Assembly (NCBI GenBank): GCA_026874595.1
Contig: CM049310.1
Coordinates: 19,260,058-19,324,057 of the forward strand
Source of the DNA: Sipunculus nudus
Taxonomy: Eukaryota; Annelida; Sipuncula; Golfingiida; Sipunculidae
Length of the DNA: 64,000 nucleotides
Direction: 5' to 3'
The notes beneath the pieces are model-generated. The model was not told where the DNA came from. It made no database searches and was given only the letters and a program-made list of their open reading frames with translations. The position numbers were made by a program, and so were the translations under genes. This document shows positions 23,701 through 36,830 of the stretch, piece after piece; the first letter of the stretch is position 1, and every line of letters begins with the position of its first letter.

Positions 23701-24882
23701 AATTGTATCCGCCAAAACAGTTTTGCGGATACTTTGTTTTCAGCTGCACGCCGCCGCCACGGCGGAGTAGGTTTCCGGAGAACTCATCCGTAACCGCTGG
23801 GCGGAATTTTACGAAACCCGGGATTATGTTTGGGTCACATGTGAACTGCTGCGCCCCGATTTTGTTTTGACCTCTGACCTTTCCGCTGCTCTCTGCGTCC
23901 GTTTGTGCGTCTGTTTCCACACATAAACCCACATATCTCGGGAACCGTTTGACGGATCAGGAAAATTTTTTTGCACAAATGTAGCCCTTGGAGAGCTTTA
24001 TAACATACAGAAAAAATGGTGGCGCCACCTGCAACCATGTTTGCACAGTGTCCATCTGTTTGTCTGCCTTGGGTTAAAATCACTCATATCTCTGCAGTGA
24101 CTTGACTAATTCACCTGAAATTCGGCATGCATATACATCCTGGATAGCTTTTTTGATTTTATGACAGGTGGCGCCACCTACATTCACGTTTACGCTGCAG
24201 ACATCCAAGCTCATATCTCGGGAACCGTTTGACCGATCAGGAAAATTTTTTTGCACAAATGTAGCCCTTGGAGAGCTTTATAACATACGCAAAACTGGTG
24301 GCGCCACCTACAGCCATTTTTGCACAGCTCCTGTCTGTTTGTCTGCCATGGGATAAAATCACTCATATCTCGGCAGTGGTTTGACATATCTGGCTAAAAT
24401 TTTGCAGGTTTATACATCCCCGACAGCTCTCTTGATTTTATGACAGGTGGAGCCACCTGCATTCTAGTTTATGCAGCAGACATCCAAGCTCATATCTTGG
24501 GAACTGTTTGACCGATTGGGCCAAAGTTTTGCATGTGTATAGTTCTCACATAGCTCTTTATCACACGCAAAACTGGTGCCGTCACCTGCAACCATTTTTG
24601 CTCAGCGTCCATCTGATTGTCTGCCACGGGCTAAAATCACTCATATACCTGTAGTGGTTTGACTTATCTGCCTTAAATTTTGCACATGTATACAACTGGG
24701 ACGGCTTTCTGGATTTTGTGGTAGGGGGGCAACCTTCATACACAATTTGGCTGCAGACATCCATGCTAATATGCAACACTTCACTCTATTTCCCCTTGCC
24801 ACTTAATCTAAGCCTCACTTCACCCGTTCCACTCCGATTTAGGCGGATACACATAGTCGCTTGTCGACTACCCGTATTCTAG
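23701..24882 (+). mobile_element. HINE/pearl-like element, GTATCCGCC family
   Basis: GTATCCGCC at 23705-23713 is mirrored by GGCGGATAC at 24842-24850. Next to the latter are the hairpin TAGTCG-cttgt-CGACTA (24854-24870) and CTAG (24879-24882) followed by TTTT. The core has three units of about 280 bp: CATATCTCGGGAACCGTTTGAC at 23932, 24212 and, slightly changed, 24491. Each unit has a half-unit CACTCATATCTC.GCAGTG and the palindromic word GGTGGCGCCACC. It has a higher GC content than its surroundings and no coding capacity. Confidence 0.75.
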
Positions 24883-27800
24883 TTTTCTCTGATTTTGTGG
24901 AAGATGCAGCAGTTCTTAGTTTTATCACATTTTCCAAGTAACATAAGCAGACCTGTAAGTCTGATCTGAGTTCTGGTTCAAAATATCTGTGAAAGAATAC
25001 AATACACGTACTCACAGCTGCACAAGAGATCATCTTAAGTGGGAACCAATATAACATCACAATTTAACACCATACCAATGTCAGATAAACAAAATTCAGC
25101 TTTGACATTGATATCATCAGACAATACTCTCACTGAAAATGCCAACAAATCTATGTATTGCACTGTAAATTTCAATATTACACATAATTTCAGACATATT
25201 AAAAATTGTTATTTACAATGTTTGACTGGACATGAAAAAGGCATAAGTGCTCTACCTGGAAATTTGAAACTACAAATATTTCAACAAATATTTTTTATCT
25301 TTGCAGTTCACCACACAGTAAAGATATTGCTTAAATAGACTCTATGCATTTGATTAAACTGTGAAACATGACTCAAAGGATTAAGAGTCAGCCTGTACAG
25401 CCCAACACTCTTTGAAATGTATGTGAAAAGATAAAAGACTGAAGTTCTCAGATAAACTTAAGTCCTGCAGCAATTCTGCTGTAAGCTCAGATTCCATATG
25501 CAATAGGAATAAGAAGAACATATTATGTGACTATAATACTCACTGAGAATGAACACAACTTGTAGGTTTACCACTGAACCTCAGATACTCTGGCAAGACT
25601 TTTTATATCTGTTTCCTCTAATCAGCAAATTATAAACTTTTACACTCACAGGAAAGTAAAAAAGCCTGCCCTTCTTCAATCAACTATAAACCCTCTTCCT
25701 TCAGTCATTCCTCAATTACTATATGTTTGTAATTATACAATAAGCTGTATTACTTACACAGTATTAATATGACTTCATAGTTCTTGGACCAACAGGATCT
25801 GTTCTATCAAGATCATGTCAAGTGTGTTATGATATGCTTCTCTGAGATCAACGTGATACGTCACCTAAAAGTGTTCACAGACCTGCACTCAAGGGGTGAA
25901 TTAGTCCTTATCACACAGTTAGTAAGTAATTGGTGCATTTCTGCCGCTAAGTATATGAATACCCCTGTACATCAATGCTAAGCCACAAGCTGACCTCATA
26001 TGGACATCCATGCTTTGTCATGAAAACCAATCCCCCAGATACCAGCCATGAATGTCCTCCCATACTAATAGGTGTTTAGACTTCCCCTGCACCACAAGTG
26101 TTCCTTGTTCAGTGCACGTTTGTCCCTCAGTGGACATCTCCATGTGACCTGAGAATGGCACTGTTCTTCAGAGACCTTGATTGCGATGAGACCTTACAGC
26201 TAATTCAGGAAGCGTAGATTATATTTATATTATTGCCTAAACAAATATGGCAAGTCACTTGCACAGCTGAGACATCACAAAGAATCACAGGACTCTGCTG
26301 GTTGTCCTTGGTTTCTGACTTGTTGTCCTTTGTTTCTGATTGACCATCTTCTTTTCTTAAAGCAGTATATTATTGTATTGATCCTGATATAATATGAACT
26401 AACTTCTCTAGAGTAAAATTCTTCTTTGGACTTTTCCAACCTGTATTATTTCTTTAATTGTGAATTATCTTTGAGGCCCAAGGAAAAATGGGCATATGGT
26501 ATTTATATCAATAAGAAGTTAAGAAAGGAAAAGACAGTTCTCAATTGGGAACTGAAATATTTTAAATTTCATAGCTCTGAAAAAAAAAGTTCACACCACA
26601 AATGCAGAATATTAGTATGACTTCATAGTTTTGACTTAATGTAATGGTTATCTGACAAGAATGGGCTTCCCTGCCAAGGCAAAACAGTCTTTGTGTTCCA
26701 TGTCCAAAAATTTCATGGAAACTGGTGAAATAGTTTTTGTGTAATTCTGGTAATATTCCAGCATACAATAATCATGCAGGCAGTGGTTGAAAACATAACT
26801 TCATTTGTGGAATGAAAAATATATACTGACTTTACTGGAAAAAAAAGTATGCTTCCTTTAAGAATCAGAACATAGTTTGGGGATTCTGAAGTCAATGGAA
26901 ACACTGCAGTTAATATCAATGTCAAAAGACACTTCAGGAAGACTTGGAGAGACAGTTAATAAATAATCAAAATTTCAGAGCACTTAAAAGATAAAGCTGG
27001 CATAACAAATGTAGGAAATGTGTGTTATTTACTTTTAAAACAAAATCATGAATATTATTTGTGCACCAAACTTAGAAAAACGCAAGGTTTCTTAACTATC
27101 CCATCGAAAGGACAGGTCTATATGTTACATGTTATGAAAGAATAGTTTTTGCACAAATAAATTTTAACTGTACACATATTAAAGGAAGTAAAGAAATATA
27201 AAGAATGGTATCTAAGCATACAGCCCTGTTTTATCAATTACAATCGGTTGTTGACTGCAATCAAAAAGACTAAGCTAATCAGGAGAGGGCCTGGCCCAGT
27301 GGTTAAGGCACCAAGAACCCGTGGACCTTTTACACTGTTTGAAAATTAGAAAAAATGGTCGCATAAACTTGATCATTCTTGAATTTTAATCCAGGTTCTT
27401 AGATGTAATCACTGATTTAAAACAGACTGCAACACAAGGTCAGAAAAATTATTTATATAATTATCCAAATCATGAGGTAATTTTTTTAAATTCCAAAACA
27501 CTGGTAGCTCAGGATCAGATATTACCACATTGTACACAGGATAAGCACCTTTTGGCCTATGGAATGTGGTCAAGTAACACCCCTGAAGTTTATCCTAAAT
27601 TTGTCCAGTGGCTGATTTAGATTCAACACACCATGAACACGACATTCATTATTAATGTCAGTCTGAAACCTTACACAGATTCAATGACACAGTAGGAATC
27701 AGATAACTCCAGTTTAATCTCTTAATCCATTCAAATTATGTTATAAATATAAGCAACATGGCATATATTTAAAGATATCTAAATGATAAAAGATAATTAA

Positions 27801-29589
27801 GCTGAAGCCAGCCTGGAGCTAAATGATGATTAATTACAGAGTCCCAATTTAACAATCCCCCCGCAAAAGCACTTATAAGCATAATTAGCAAAAAGAACAT
27901 AATCAGTGATTATATCAGGGAAGGCTCCAAAGATTTAATTATATCAGCATATAGAGATGAATGCTCAAGCAATCTAACTTATCCCCAGAGCTCTTACTGA
28001 TCACGGTCAATATCAGAATCTGCTGGGTTTACATTGAAATTGAGCTTGTCCCATTCTATTCAATCCTATATGTTCTATCATCTATTCCACACAATACAAA
28101 GTCTTTCACTAATTACTGAGCTTTGCTTTTTCATGGCTGAGACTATGTTTTTTGCAGTATATCATATGGCAGTTTAGATGGCTTAGGTAAATGCTGTTGA
28201 GCATACTGGTATTGAAATCTGGTAAATTAGGTGGACAAAACTGAATGAGCACTGTGATTACATGAAAAATTATATGGTTAATAATTAAACTGATTGCCAT
28301 GTATGAATGCACAAAACACTAAAAAAATTGAATGATAGCTTGTAATTTGTTTCAAAGGAAATTAATTATATTAAATCACAATTTCTGGTAATATTGGGTA
28401 CTCAGATTTGTAAGCCTACTTACCGTATCAGTGGGCTGCAAAGGTTTGGATATGATCCACCAAAATGATATTCACAGTATAGGTAAGAGACAGTGTATAT
28501 GAACTATACAATGTGTAACTGTAGGGCCATATGATGCCAGATTGGGGCTTGCATGTGAATACACAGACAAGTGCCCATGTGCTGGATTGAGTGACCATGC
28601 CAATCAAACGGGGATGTTTTAATAACAAGCCAAACACACTGGGCGTGCCTGTGTCAGACAGGTCAGGAAAGGTGTTACTACCACGCAATCCACACTGGAT
28701 GTCTCCCTCATACCTGGACTACACCTGAGTGGATCAGCAGCAGATCCATTCACAGCAGTCAGGCTGTCCACTCAATCAACACTGTGGCTCATGTTTTGGC
28801 AATACATGCAGCCTTAGCTGTCATACTTTATAACAAAGACTGACAAATCCCCCTCATCAAACTGCTCTCTCGGTGTTTACATACCCAAGTGGGTAAGCCA
28901 GGTCAAAGGCCAAAACCATGAACCATTTACTTCAAAGGAATGCTAGCCTTCCTGAATTTCTTTTAAAGTCTTGATAAAACTATTTACAGGTTAAATTTCC
29001 TGCTTTGCTGGACTTTCATTTTCCATAATTATTCCTATGGACGATTCATAACTCATCTAAAATGAGACAACTTCTTCGTTTCAATATTAATATTTCACAA
29101 CAATCATTTATGACACATTTCAAGCATTTCTGATATCACAAACCTTAGTTTAATAACAAGTGTTTATTCCGGTTTAATTTATTAGTGATCCAGGCTTTTT
29201 CATGACAAATCCTCATTTACTCATTAGATGTCTTATTTATTGTACATTTTACCTATTTAATTTGTTATTAAATGGAAATTATTCAACTAAAAGATATTAG
29301 TAGGTGAAATGTGATTTAGATTTAACTGCATTATACAAATATACCTCAAGTATTCAACCATTATTAACCACTTATTTTATGAATTTTTTATCAATTTTGT
29401 TTGAGGAAAAGTATCCACAACAGTCTGACTGAAAGAAAAGGTACCAGTATGCTTTCACATTTTTTTTTACTTTCAGAACCTGGTTTATTTCTTTTCATCA
29501 GTGATTTAATGTGCCACATGTACACAACTCTGACATACACAAACACATACAACACTGGACCAATGAGATATTAATGCTAGGTTACTTAC
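24883..29589. other. Unique AT-rich DNA, a few weak exon-like segments
   Basis: No firm gene. Minus-strand segments with a donor and an open frame occur at 25544-25589 (YLRFSGKPTSCVHS, poor acceptor) and 28714-28763 (LTAVNGSAADPLRCSP, poor acceptor). The 28.43-28.8 kb stretch is GC-richer and open in several minus frames. None is strong enough for a CDS call. Confidence 0.4.
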
Positions 29590-29657
29590 CTTGATGAATT
29601 GCACAGTCTGTCCAATATCAGTTGTTGATGAGCAGTCTTGAAAAGTATGTAGGTGGC
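29590..29657 (-). CDS. Candidate 68-nt internal exon, minus strand
   Basis: Acceptor CATTTGTCATTTCAG and donor ATCAAG|GTAAGTAACC match the splice consensus closely. Two frames are open. One begins at the first base (ATYILFKTAHQQLILDRLCN, then SS and two bases of a split codon). The other begins after two bases (HLHTFQDCSSTTDIGQTVQF, then IK, ending on a codon boundary). I recognise neither, so frame and product are undecided. It lies on the same strand as the candidates at 19.5 and 8.1 kb. Splice-site quality is the main support; a chance match is possible. Confidence 0.3.
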
Positions 29658-32600
29658 CTGAAATGACAAATGTAACAATTGAACATACTTTGGTGCGTAC
29701 ACCCTGCTATGTAAGTCCATTTAATGCACTTATGCTGGCTGGACAGCATATGAGGCAGACTTGTTCTTCAGACTGAGCATAAACTTAAGGGCAGATATTC
29801 TCTGTGGACATCAGTATAAACAGCACTCCCAGAGCTTATAATGCAGCAGTAGTTTAAAACTAGGCCACCAGATGAGGGGATGCTGACCTAGCTATTTGTT
29901 AATAGTTATACCATACACATATTTGGTCCACATAATGGACATATTACTGCATGCTGCATATTTAAATGACACAGATGTGACCCACAGATTATACCCTTAT
30001 ATTCAAAATATTGTTATAATGAATCGGTCAATCTATACAAACAGGAAAGGTGGAGATGGGGAATGGTAGTGCGTCGGTAAGAATTGCATGGACAACTTTA
30101 TCCAACAGTTTCTCTGTTGTAATGTAAAAGTGTAATAGAATTTAGGAATAATTTTCAGGATATAATGGGGCTATACAGCCACAATTCATAAATAGGTTCC
30201 ATTTGATGTTTTGTAAATTCTGCAAAAATTTACATGTATATCTGTTCAATGGGATTGCCAATATAAGTTATTAAAAATTAGACAAAAATTGATATTTTAT
30301 ATGTTTTTGAAAGTGTTAATCAATATCTGTCAGGATTTAATTTTTTTCTAATTATTTACAGCAAAAGAAGGGTCCTCCTTAAAGGTCCACTAGATCTGTT
30401 TTAAATTTCCATTAATTTTGTTACATATGAATTAATGTTTAAAATCAATTTACATATCCATGTCGAATATATTTGCAATAAAGGATATTTTTAAGCTGAT
30501 TACAGCAAGTCAAATATCCAAGGAAATTTCCAGCTGAACCCTCTTTTATTCAAACTCTTAAATGTAGACTCCTAAAAGGTCAAAGTCAGGCTGTTAAATA
30601 TACACAAGTTGTATCCATCTACACGTACAATATTACTGCTCATTCCATAGGCTTAACCTTTTACCATCGTTCAACACTGCACCAATATTTCTTATAAGGT
30701 GTCAAGGAGCTCAAGTCTATTTCTGTTTGAAGGAAACTCTTGTAGTGAAAGGCTTGTTGGCTCATTATTCAGTCCCACAAATCTAATCCTGCTATTTCAT
30801 CTACACCATAGAGGAGGGCACACAATGTATATTCACCCTTCACAATTTGAAGGGTGTCTCTCAATGGACCTTGCATTTAAGGTTACCCCATACCATTTTC
30901 TGCCATAGAAAAGCCCTTTCATAAGAGTATGGCAACAGCTTGACCAACTCACACCCCTCTGAGACTGGAATATTACAACAGAGTTTACACCAGGGCTGTT
31001 GAATACAAAGTGACTTTATTGTGCTCCAGCACCCATACACCTGAGTATGTAGTCAAATCAGTATTCTGTTCACTTAACTTCCTCAAGATGACCACAGGGC
31101 ATTGGAAACACTGCTGTGTTGTCTGGTGTCGACAAAAGGATCTATCACCACTGATTGACTGAATATTTATAATATTATTACAGAGTTCATAGACATATTT
31201 ACTGGTTCTGTTGTTGAGCAGTAAAGGTAGAAGTGTTTATTGTGACAGAATTGAACAGAAATGAATGAAATCACCACATAAAAGATCTCTGATGGAATAT
31301 TTTCTGTGACATCTTATGAGAGTAAGCATATTAATACATGGCCAGTAGTTCCTTACTCCAGGGAAGCTAAACAGTTATTATTATGTTATTATTGGTGGCT
31401 TTGGGCAATAGCTAAGTAGTGGCACCGATGTGTCAACTGACCTGGTTGCCCAAGGGCAATATATATGGAGGGCTTAACAGTGACCTAGGCTGTGAACGAA
31501 GGAAGGCTTATATTTGAATGAGATAATTATGTCTGTTACAAATTAATCAAATTCAATTTACAAATTATGATGTGGGTTAGGTGATAATAGGGAGAAACAA
31601 TAAAACATTAGATACGTGCAATTCACTCCTGTGAATTGCACGTATCTCTGATTCCTTGTTACTTCAGAACCAAAGAGAATTTATATTTTGTGAATTAATT
31701 ATTCTTCTGTAAACTATTTGATACAGTGTCTGTCAAGCAAGTCTCCACAACAGCACTGACTGCACAAGGTTAATGATTTAAAATCATTTTATGTACCTAC
31801 AGGTAATTACAAGTGCAATAGCTGTAGTTATAAAATATTTATTTGATAAATTAGTAGAATAAACTATCATTTACATATTTATTCTTCAGACTTACACATT
31901 CCACTCATTATCTTTGACTGACCTACATAGGGAAAAAGAATCAACTGGCAATATATTTGTTTAAAAGAGAACTTAAATCATATTTTTGTCTTAGCATGGT
32001 TTATTTATCATAATAAAATGACAATTAACAAAAAGAATAAAGAAACCTAAAAAATCATTAAATTTTTAAATATGGGAGGTGCTACAGACCAAACCTTGTG
32101 ATCAATTGTTCCATGGCAAAGAGTAACAATTAATCTTTCAGCTTACAAAATATGCAATTTACATCTTTTTTATGAACCCTACGATGTGTATTATGTCCCA
32201 TGTTTTGTATTTTCTCAATTTGCAGGTAAGGTTTTGAATCAAAGCTTGCTGCAACAAATCCTCCCAATCAGCCTAATTTTAAAAGCAGTTCACAGCTTCA
32301 GTCAAACCCATCTGTGACGGAATCAGGCCCAGCTGTCATAGGAAGTGAAAATTAATGTTTGCTCCATTTAACATTACACTCTACATGAGTTAACGAGATA
32401 ATTTGTCAGTTTGGTACCTATAAAAGACCAGTTTTTTTGCCCCAGTTTAACCAGATAATAAATATCTACAATCCTGTTTAAAGCCACTGTGGTGAGAGAA
32501 GAGGACCCCCCTTGCTTCGACATCAAATGAAACCATCATGCATCACTTGGCATCATTAACACGCACACTTTTTGGTTGAGGTCTGTCACTATCATGATGC

Positions 32601-33797
32601 ATTGCACAGTTTCCCCTTTCACTTGTTTTACCTTCAAAACGTATTCAGGATAGGTTGAAGCCGCTCTTTTTCACCAATGATGCATTTACTCTAATCACCT
32701 CTGAGCTATTTAGCACAATAATGTACCCAAAACCAGCATTAACAGACCAACAAGTTAATGAAGAAAACTTCCACTCATTAGCATGACTGAGATAATGGAT
32801 GTTAACTCCTCTGCTTATATCGCTCTTTCTAACAAGTTTTATCTTTTTCATCCCAGGGATTCTGACCTTAATTTGCATTCCTTCAAAAGAAATTTTTACG
32901 AATGGATTTGAGAAAATGGCTTGATCCCTTTATTCCACTTATTTACTAATTATGATAAAAAGGAAGGAAGACATTGCAATCTGTCTGTAATGTTATAATA
33001 TGTTAAATTTTTAAACTGCTGCATTACTTAAAACTGATGTACTATTTAATAAATGGTTTGAATTGTTTTGGAGAATATTGACTTTAAAATGTTTTGCAAA
33101 TTATTGTTGTTGCTTCAGTAAAATTATCTGTCTTACTTTAAAGTAAATAAATGTGCAACATTAAGCTACCATTTACTGCCTATACTGATGTTGTGCAATA
33201 TCACATTACATTGGTCAGACATCAGAGTAACTTGAAATAAGGATGAAGCCTTCAAGTACGAGTGTACTTTATAATATTATAATTTCTAGGCAAGCTAATT
33301 CCTTACATCATGCACCCTTAGCATTGACAAATATCAAGAAGATCACTTGTGCAGCTATATGTGCAAACAAAAGATATTTTACAAGTAAATAGATTTAAAC
33401 TATAATTCAGTCTTTTTTGACAAAATTGTTGATAATTTAAGACTATACAGTCACCCATTAAACAGGTTGTAGTAGTATATAAACATTTATCCTGCAGTTT
33501 TTTTTTGTGTATTTACATTAAATCATGTCTGCAGGATGAACATGGAAACATATACCCTGGGATCTGCATCCTTTCCCCCCCCCCCCCCCACAACTAAAAC
33601 AGAGGCTGGAAATATGAATGCTAAAAACAGCAACAGTTATTATGCTTAGTATATCTGTAACAGGTGAATCCAAATTGGAGCAGGTTGACAAGGGTTCACA
33701 TTAATATTGATTTAAATACCTACACACATTTTCAACACATATAAATTAAGAATTCTGACATAAATGCTGTGAGGCAGCAAGTAGAGGTTTGAACAAA
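29658..33797. other. Unique AT-rich DNA with one strong hairpin
   Basis: No supported gene. A minus-strand frame at 32645-32878 is open for 77 codons but stops before the nearest donor (GAAG|GTAAAACA, near 32630). A C-run sits at 33574-33590. Confidence 0.45.
31610..31647. other. Perfect 17-bp inverted repeat with 4-nt loop
   Basis: AGATACGTGCAATTCAC, loop TCCT, then its exact reverse complement GTGAATTGCACGTATCT. There is no transposon end or terminator context, and the pairing stops sharply at both sides. Confidence 0.9.
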
Positions 33798-36630
33798 CAA
33801 GGGACCCATGGGTCACATCGCTCAGCTGAATTAGTAAAATAATAGTAACTGCAAAATATTTTTATTCTTTTATTCTTTTATCATTAGAAAAGCTATGAGA
33901 AAATGGCCCTGCTAAAATGAAACTCTGTAAATTATAGAATAATGGACATGAGCTAAACCATTTAGTGATGCACCAAGGAAACAAATAGGCCTACAGTAAG
34001 TGTTATATAAAAGTAACATTTCATAAACAAATAATGTGTGAAGGCAATTAAGTTTTCAAAAGCATTCGAATATTAGGATTAAATTCCTGAATTTTTTTCT
34101 TAAAAACAATCAAAATTGTCCAAGTCTCATCAAAAAGAATTTATTTAACATAAAAATTATAAGATTCATCTTGTTTATTAGTCCTGTGTATTGAAGGGGT
34201 GGGTGGGGGGAGGGGTCTCCTTTGTTACTGCTCGTTGCTGAAAAAAATGTTAATTTTAAGATTCATCTAGTTCATAGTACAGGTCTGTCAACAGAATGGG
34301 GGGGGGGGGGGGGGGGTGGTGATGGGGGGGTGTTGCCAGAGAAAAAGGCTCCCTGTGGTATGGTATTAACTGCAGACAGCCTGATCAAGCTCAACTCAGT
34401 GGAGAGAGCTGCACTGAATGACCTACAGTCACCAAAGTGGACTGCTTGACAATGTAAGGGAATACAACAAGAGCCTCAAAAAAAATTTAATTACTAGCCT
34501 AATTTTGCAGCTTTTATTTTCAAATTCTAGATTTCAACAGATTAAATCCTTAGGTGCACATGCTGTGAAAATTAAATCCACAGTACTTACAGGAAAAAAA
34601 TGTGCCGTGGCCAAAGTTGGGCAAAATTTAAGGTAACAATTTTTATTTTTGCTATTATTTTAAAAAATTTAAATGATTTTGATCTAATTATGGGTATACA
34701 ATTAAATTTTGATTAATTAAAGTTATTTTACTGGAAAAAAGTCCTTAGCTTTAACATGTTTTGTGTCAAGCGATCAAATATCCTTTCTGATTTTTTACAA
34801 AATGCATTATGTTTGAGCCCATAACTTTTTTAAAAATATATAATACAGACCTTATTTTTGGCATGTATATAGGAACTATACAAAGTAATATTTATGGTAA
34901 ATATGAGGAAAAACAGATGAGTGGTTTTGATATAAGGCAGTCCTGAAGTGTGAAAATATGTTTTTAATAAAAAATTGAGGTTTTTCCTTAATTTCTCAAA
35001 GGAACAAAGTTGCAAAGACCCAGTTTTCAGCTTGGTAGGAGATCTTTGGGACATCTAACATTATGCCAACAGCCTGGGGAGCACAGAGATATGCACTGAA
35101 TGACCTACAGTCACCAAAGTGGACTGCTTGACAATGTAAGGGAATACAATAAGAGCCTCCAAAAAAATCAATAACTAGCCTAATTCTGCAGCTTTTATTT
35201 TCAAATTTCAGATTTTTAGATTAAATCCTTATGAGTACATGCTGTAAAAATTAAATTCACAGTACTTACAAGAAAAAAACGTGCCGTGGCCAAAGTTGGG
35301 CAAAGTTTAAGGTACCAATTTTATATTTTTGCCAATATTTAAAAAAATTTAACAGATCCCACACCAAAGTTGGGCAAAGTTTAAGGTACCAATTTTATAT
35401 TTTTGCCAATATTTAAAAAAATTTAACAGATTTTGATCTAATTTTTGGTATAAAATTAAATTTTGATTAATTAAAGTTGTATAACTGAAAAAAGTCCCTA
35501 CCTTTAACACTTTTGGTCTGAAGTTACCAAATATCTTTCCTGATTTTTTTACAAAGTCCATTATGTTTGGACCCATAACTTTCTAAAATTAAATAATACT
35601 GACTTAATTTCTGGCATGTACATAGGAACTATATAGAGGAATATTTATGGTAAATATGAAAAAATCCAGATGAGTGGTTTTGATATTAGGCAGTCCTGAA
35701 GTGTGAAAATAGATTTCTAATAAAAAATTGAGGTTTTTCCTTAATATCTCGAAGGAACGAAGTCCTATTGACCCAATTTTCGGCATGGTAGGAGATTTTG
35801 GGGACATCTAACTGTATGCCGAATTTCAGATTGGTAGGTCCAATGGTGTCAAAGTGCCAGTCTTACGGATGGACAGACGGACAGACAGACGGATGGCAAG
35901 ACAGACTGACGGACGACGGACAATGGACCACGACTATAGCTCAGGGCCCAGTTTCACTAAGAATGCGTATGGCTTAAGTCAAATTTTACCGACTCGCCTC
36001 CCAAGTCGGCTAACAAAAGCCCACAAGATAAGTCAGTATCACTAAACGCGATCTAGCTAAGTCGGTCTGAACCTTGGAAATCCCCTTTTCAACGCCACCT
36101 ATTGAATAAATAATGAATTAAAAAAACGTCCAAAATGGGGACGCAAACACTTCGTGGAAGATAGTGACATGGAATTTTAATTAACCCTGTGTTATTCCTG
36201 GGAACTTTTTCAATGAATAGTTTGAAAAACGGTCTGGACATCGTGTTATTGCTGTACTGACTTTACAAAACAAACAACAACCCCCATTATCTATTCTTTG
36301 GTTTATGGACACCTTTCAGGAAAACGGCACGTGGCGTGACGTCATTGTCACCTGTGACGTACCGTACCACGCTCGACAGATGGCCGTAGGTCACATGCAA
36401 CGAGTGCAAGTTATATAATGTGCTATACACCCATAAAACACAGAGTTAAGCCTCCTCGGTGCAGGCTTAGCATTTCAGCCCGCCAGGTGACTTAAGTCAC
36501 TAACGTTATTTTTAATGAAACTGACTTAAAGCTCGACAAAAGTGACTTAACTCAAAAACGCAGAATAACAGGCTTAAGTCGGTTTAATGAAACTGGGCCC
36601 TGATGACTTATAGTCAGCTGAGCTAAAAAT
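33798..36630 (-). mobile_element. HINE/pearl-like element, TCAGCTGAGC family, interrupted by a MITE
   Basis: Left end: CAAG (a decayed CTAG), palindrome GACCCATGGGTC (33803-33814), GCTCAGCTGA (33820-33829). Right end: TCAGCTGAGC (36614-36623) plus AAAAAT. The core has two units about 682 bp apart (GCACTGAATGACCTACAG at 34411 and 35093), an extra 74-bp internal duplication near 35291-35365, and a GGACAGACGGACAGACAGAC run. Poly-G stretches lie at about 34195-34210 and 34298-34328. Joining the left end to this core is an inference; they could be two separate elements. Confidence 0.5.
35944..36600. mobile_element. 657-bp MITE with GGGCCCAGTTTCA[C/T]TAA ends
   Basis: The left end GGGCCCAGTTTCACTAA and the inverted right end GGGCCCAGTTTCATTAA differ at one base. 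The inside is rich in GGCTTAAGTC / GACTTAAG words near both ends and contains CGTGACGTCATTGTCACC. The MITE separates the GGACAGACGG run from the TCAGCTGAGC tail of the surrounding element, so it inserted later. No clear target duplication is visible (TCA on the left, TGA on the right), so the superfamily is open. No ORF of note. Confidence 0.75.
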
Positions 36631-36797
36631 GCTGATGTTGCTCTATTTATAATCAAATGCTTTTATGTTTACAAATGATTCTCGATCTCTGATTGGCGGA
36701 TATTACCTGAAAATACCTTGACTGTTGACCTTAATCCTGAAAGAGGCTAAAGATATTGTGTCCTCACATAAACCCTCCAAGTCTTGCAAACTAGGAG

Positions 36798-36830
36798 TAT
36801 AAATATACTGACACTTGTGTATCTGTCAGT
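36798..36830 (+). promoter_or_regulatory. Core-promoter-like TATA box plus initiator
   Basis: TATAAATATA starts at 36798. An initiator TCAGT at 36826-36830 puts its A (36828) 30 bp downstream of the first T, which is the classical spacing of focused RNA polymerase II promoters. An ATG follows at 36851 and opens a 15-codon acidic frame, MDDSDIENEDPIDYH, with a stop at 36896-36898. A good splice donor, AAG|GTAAAA, lies at 36925/36926. The layout suggests a short first exon on the plus strand, but no later exon could be joined to it. Confidence 0.3.

Noticed and set aside
27283-27324. tRNA-like or SINE start with an A-box (TGGCCCAGTGG at 27292-27302)
   Set aside because: No B-box, no tRNA folding and no SINE tail follow within 150 bp.
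32645-32878. Minus-strand frame of 77 codons with protein-like look
   Set aside because: It stops before the available donor and has no acceptor with a pyrimidine tract.
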